Positions 62,488-64,000 of a stretch of DNA of 64,000 bases are shown in pieces (the first letter of the stretch is position 1; each line of letters begins with the position of its first letter). The stretch is taken from contig NC_133537.1 in the NCBI RefSeq assembly GCF_048544455.1, positions 20,149,541 through 20,213,540 on the forward strand, read 5' to 3'. The translations under genes and the position numbers were made by a program. Below the pieces are notes generated by a model. The model saw only the letters and a program-made list of their open reading frames with translations, was not told the DNA's origin and did not search any database. This DNA comes from Silene latifolia. Taxonomy: Eukaryota > Streptophyta > Magnoliopsida > Caryophyllales > Caryophyllaceae.

Positions 62488-64000
62488 ATGTCGAAACAAC
62501 AAGTAGTCGTGACCGACGAAACCGAGCTACACCAAGATGATACATTTCACCATTTCGAGTAGTGCAACCCTCCACCTGCGGAGTAGTCCAACCGAATTCG
62601 GAATGCCGATAATACACGGACACACCGCCGTCCGCCAACCAGGTCACCATCATGGGACAGGTGGTTGACGTAGCAAAACCGAAGACACTCCTGGACCTGG
62701 TGGGAGTACACCGGCTCACATAGGCACGCCGACACGAGCGGCGGAAGCCGTCCGGAGGCGGGGCCGAACGTGACTCCAAGAAACTTGAACGGAGCACTTT
62801 GGGGAAGCAGACCCTACCAAGACGCCGGAGGAGCCCAAAGTGGTCGTGGTAAACGTAAGTCCTTCTCGTACTCGGGAGAGGACATCGCCGCCGCAACACC
62901 GACGAGGCACACCCCGGGGAACTTGGGCCCGGGAGAGCGGAGAAGAAGCCCGAGCCGGAGAAGAAGTCCTTCCCGCTACGAGGAGAGAAGCCGGACTAGG
63001 AACGCGAGGAGTCGGTCGCCGCGTGTCATCCGACACGTGGTCAAACACCCCTCGGTGATTATGTCCTAGACACCGCCGTGCCAACCAAGTCGAAGTTGCG
63101 GCGTTCACATATAAAGGAGACGGCGACCCGACCGACCACGCCGAGGCTTTCGAGTCTTACATGTCGGTATGGGAGAGCACTGATGAGGTCCGGTGCCGAG
63201 TCTTCCCAACGACTCTGCATGGGATGGCTCAAAAGCGGTACAAGGGGCTTCCCGACGGTTCGGTATCTTGTTTTTGCCGACCTAAAGGACGCCTTCTTAG
63301 CCCAAAGACTCTTGCAACAAAAGGACGGTCGTGGAGACGTCGGACCTCCTAACTATCAAGCGGGAGGAGGGCGAGTCTCTACGAAGCTATATGAAGAGGT
63401 TCGACGGCAAGGTCCAGCAGATTCGGGAAATCAATCCCGAACCGGCGGCTTTCGACCGATGAAGGGCCTCCCAAAGGGGAACTTAAAAGACGAGCTCATC
63501 AAGCACGGGGCACGGGCCTAGACGCCGCGAGGAAGATGGCCGACTGGGCCATCAAGGTGGAAGATTACCACAAGACCTGGGTGGGCCCCAGCGAGGCCGA
63601 GCCCTCGGGGGAGAAAAAGCCGCGGGATGATAGCCGGATGAGAGACGCCGTGACAACAACAGTCACGATCCGATGATAAACGCCGTGACAATAACAGTCA
63701 CGGTCGGATAGATTCGCAAGAAACAAAGCCTCGACGGGCGCCGCGATGGTTGGGAATGTTTTACCAAAGGCATTACCATGACAAAACCCCTCTGGTCGCA
63801 TCGGCCGCCAAGGTCTTCGCCCAAGCGAAGCGAGGGCCGAAGTGGGAACGGCCTCCCAAGCCAAAAGGAGACGGTGACTCAAACCGATCTGCGAGTACCA
63901 CGGTTGCGCCGGCCACCTCATCGACAATCGCTGGCATCGAAGAATGCCATCGAAGAGCTAATCGGAAGGGGAGCCTCGACAAGTATGTGGCCAAAGGCCG
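62488..64000 (+). pseudogene. Tat-type gag, multiply frameshifted
   Basis: An ATG at 62488 (MSKQQVVVTDE) starts the reading. Across three frames one can follow an Arg/Ser-rich segment (RRRSPSRRRSPSRYEERSR), then the Retrotrans_gag domain: GDPTDHAEAFESYMSVW, CRVFPTTLHGMAQKRYKGLPDGS, FADLKDAFLAQ, and REEGESLRSYMKRFDGKVQQI. The conserved WYxxL is RYKGL. At least four shifts separate these blocks. The capsid order is normal, so it was a standard gag before decay. Confidence 0.72.

Larger units (their letters stand above)
61830..64000 (+). mobile_element. Tat-lineage Ty3/gypsy element, 5' part
   Basis: Short LTR, a primer site of the Tat type (TTGGCGCGTCTGTGGGA) and a GC-rich degraded gag. The base composition rises sharply at the element's edge. 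It runs off the window; its right end and other LTR are not visible. Confidence 0.75.

Noticed and set aside
62483-63108. Minus-strand ORFs of 138 and 130 codons in the Tat-type element
   Set aside because: GC-rich antisense shadows of the degraded gag, whose sense-strand domain pattern is recognisable.

Overview
This is repeat-dominated nuclear plant DNA. Almost everything in it is transposon sequence of plant lineages: Athila-type, chromovirus and Tat Ty3/gypsy elements, several Ty1/copia elements, a TRIM, a plant RNase H-bearing LINE, a non-autonomous MULE, MITE-like repeats and a SINE fragment. The only convincing host gene is an intronless CIPK/SnRK3-like protein kinase on the minus strand (59170-60036). 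The style suggests a large-genome eudicot, but I cannot fix the species; a Caryophyllales origin is only an impression.

The centre (14848-50603) is a four-element nest whose boundaries can be read to the base. A minus-strand chromovirus (LTRs 14848-16222 and 49218-50603, TSD GCTTA) was hit in its 5' untranslated region by a plus-strand Athila-like element (LTRs 21132-22536 and 47197-48601, TSD CTCGG/CTCGA). That element then received two insertions: a plus-strand copia element in gag (23390-29020, TSD GTAGG) and a minus-strand Athila element between gag and protease (29824-41257, TSD AAAAG). LTR-pair divergence falls from the outermost to the innermost elements, as nesting requires. The copia and inner Athila elements both lack gag and most or all of protease, so if mobile they depended on proteins from other elements.

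Left of the nest (1-14847) lie a non-autonomous Athila relative with a gag-like ORF directly behind the primer site (1-4190), a broken post-pol ORF and a chromovirus-like LTR with its leader (4191-8549), a minus-strand copia element cut off in RNase H (8550-12355), a palindrome-rich repeat, a copia-like LTR and a SINE fragment. Right of it (50604-64000) lie MITE-like repeats, a second palindrome-rich repeat containing a 5'-truncated LINE with a 15-bp TSD, TRIM copies, a copia gag-protease fragment whose leader region holds a MULE with roughly 400-bp terminal inverted repeats and a 9-bp TSD, the kinase gene, AT-rich intergenic DNA with MITE-like repeats, and the 5' end of a Tat-type element running off the window.

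The most unusual signal is an organisation rather than a gene. Several gypsy families carry clustered copies of a short palindromic word of their own (GGTCGATCGACC, CTCGATCGAG, ACTCGGTCGAGT, AATCCGAGCGGATT/GACGCTCGGATT), placed upstream of the LTR TATA box and again at internal sites. In the inner Athila element the second cluster sits upstream of a TATA box and leader in front of the post-pol ORF, as if the LTR promoter layout had been repeated internally. Two nested insertions landed inside such clusters. There are also conserved stem-loops just downstream of the Athila primer sites and a series of stem-loops in the chromovirus LTR, one with compensatory base changes between two families. 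Functions for all of these are inference.
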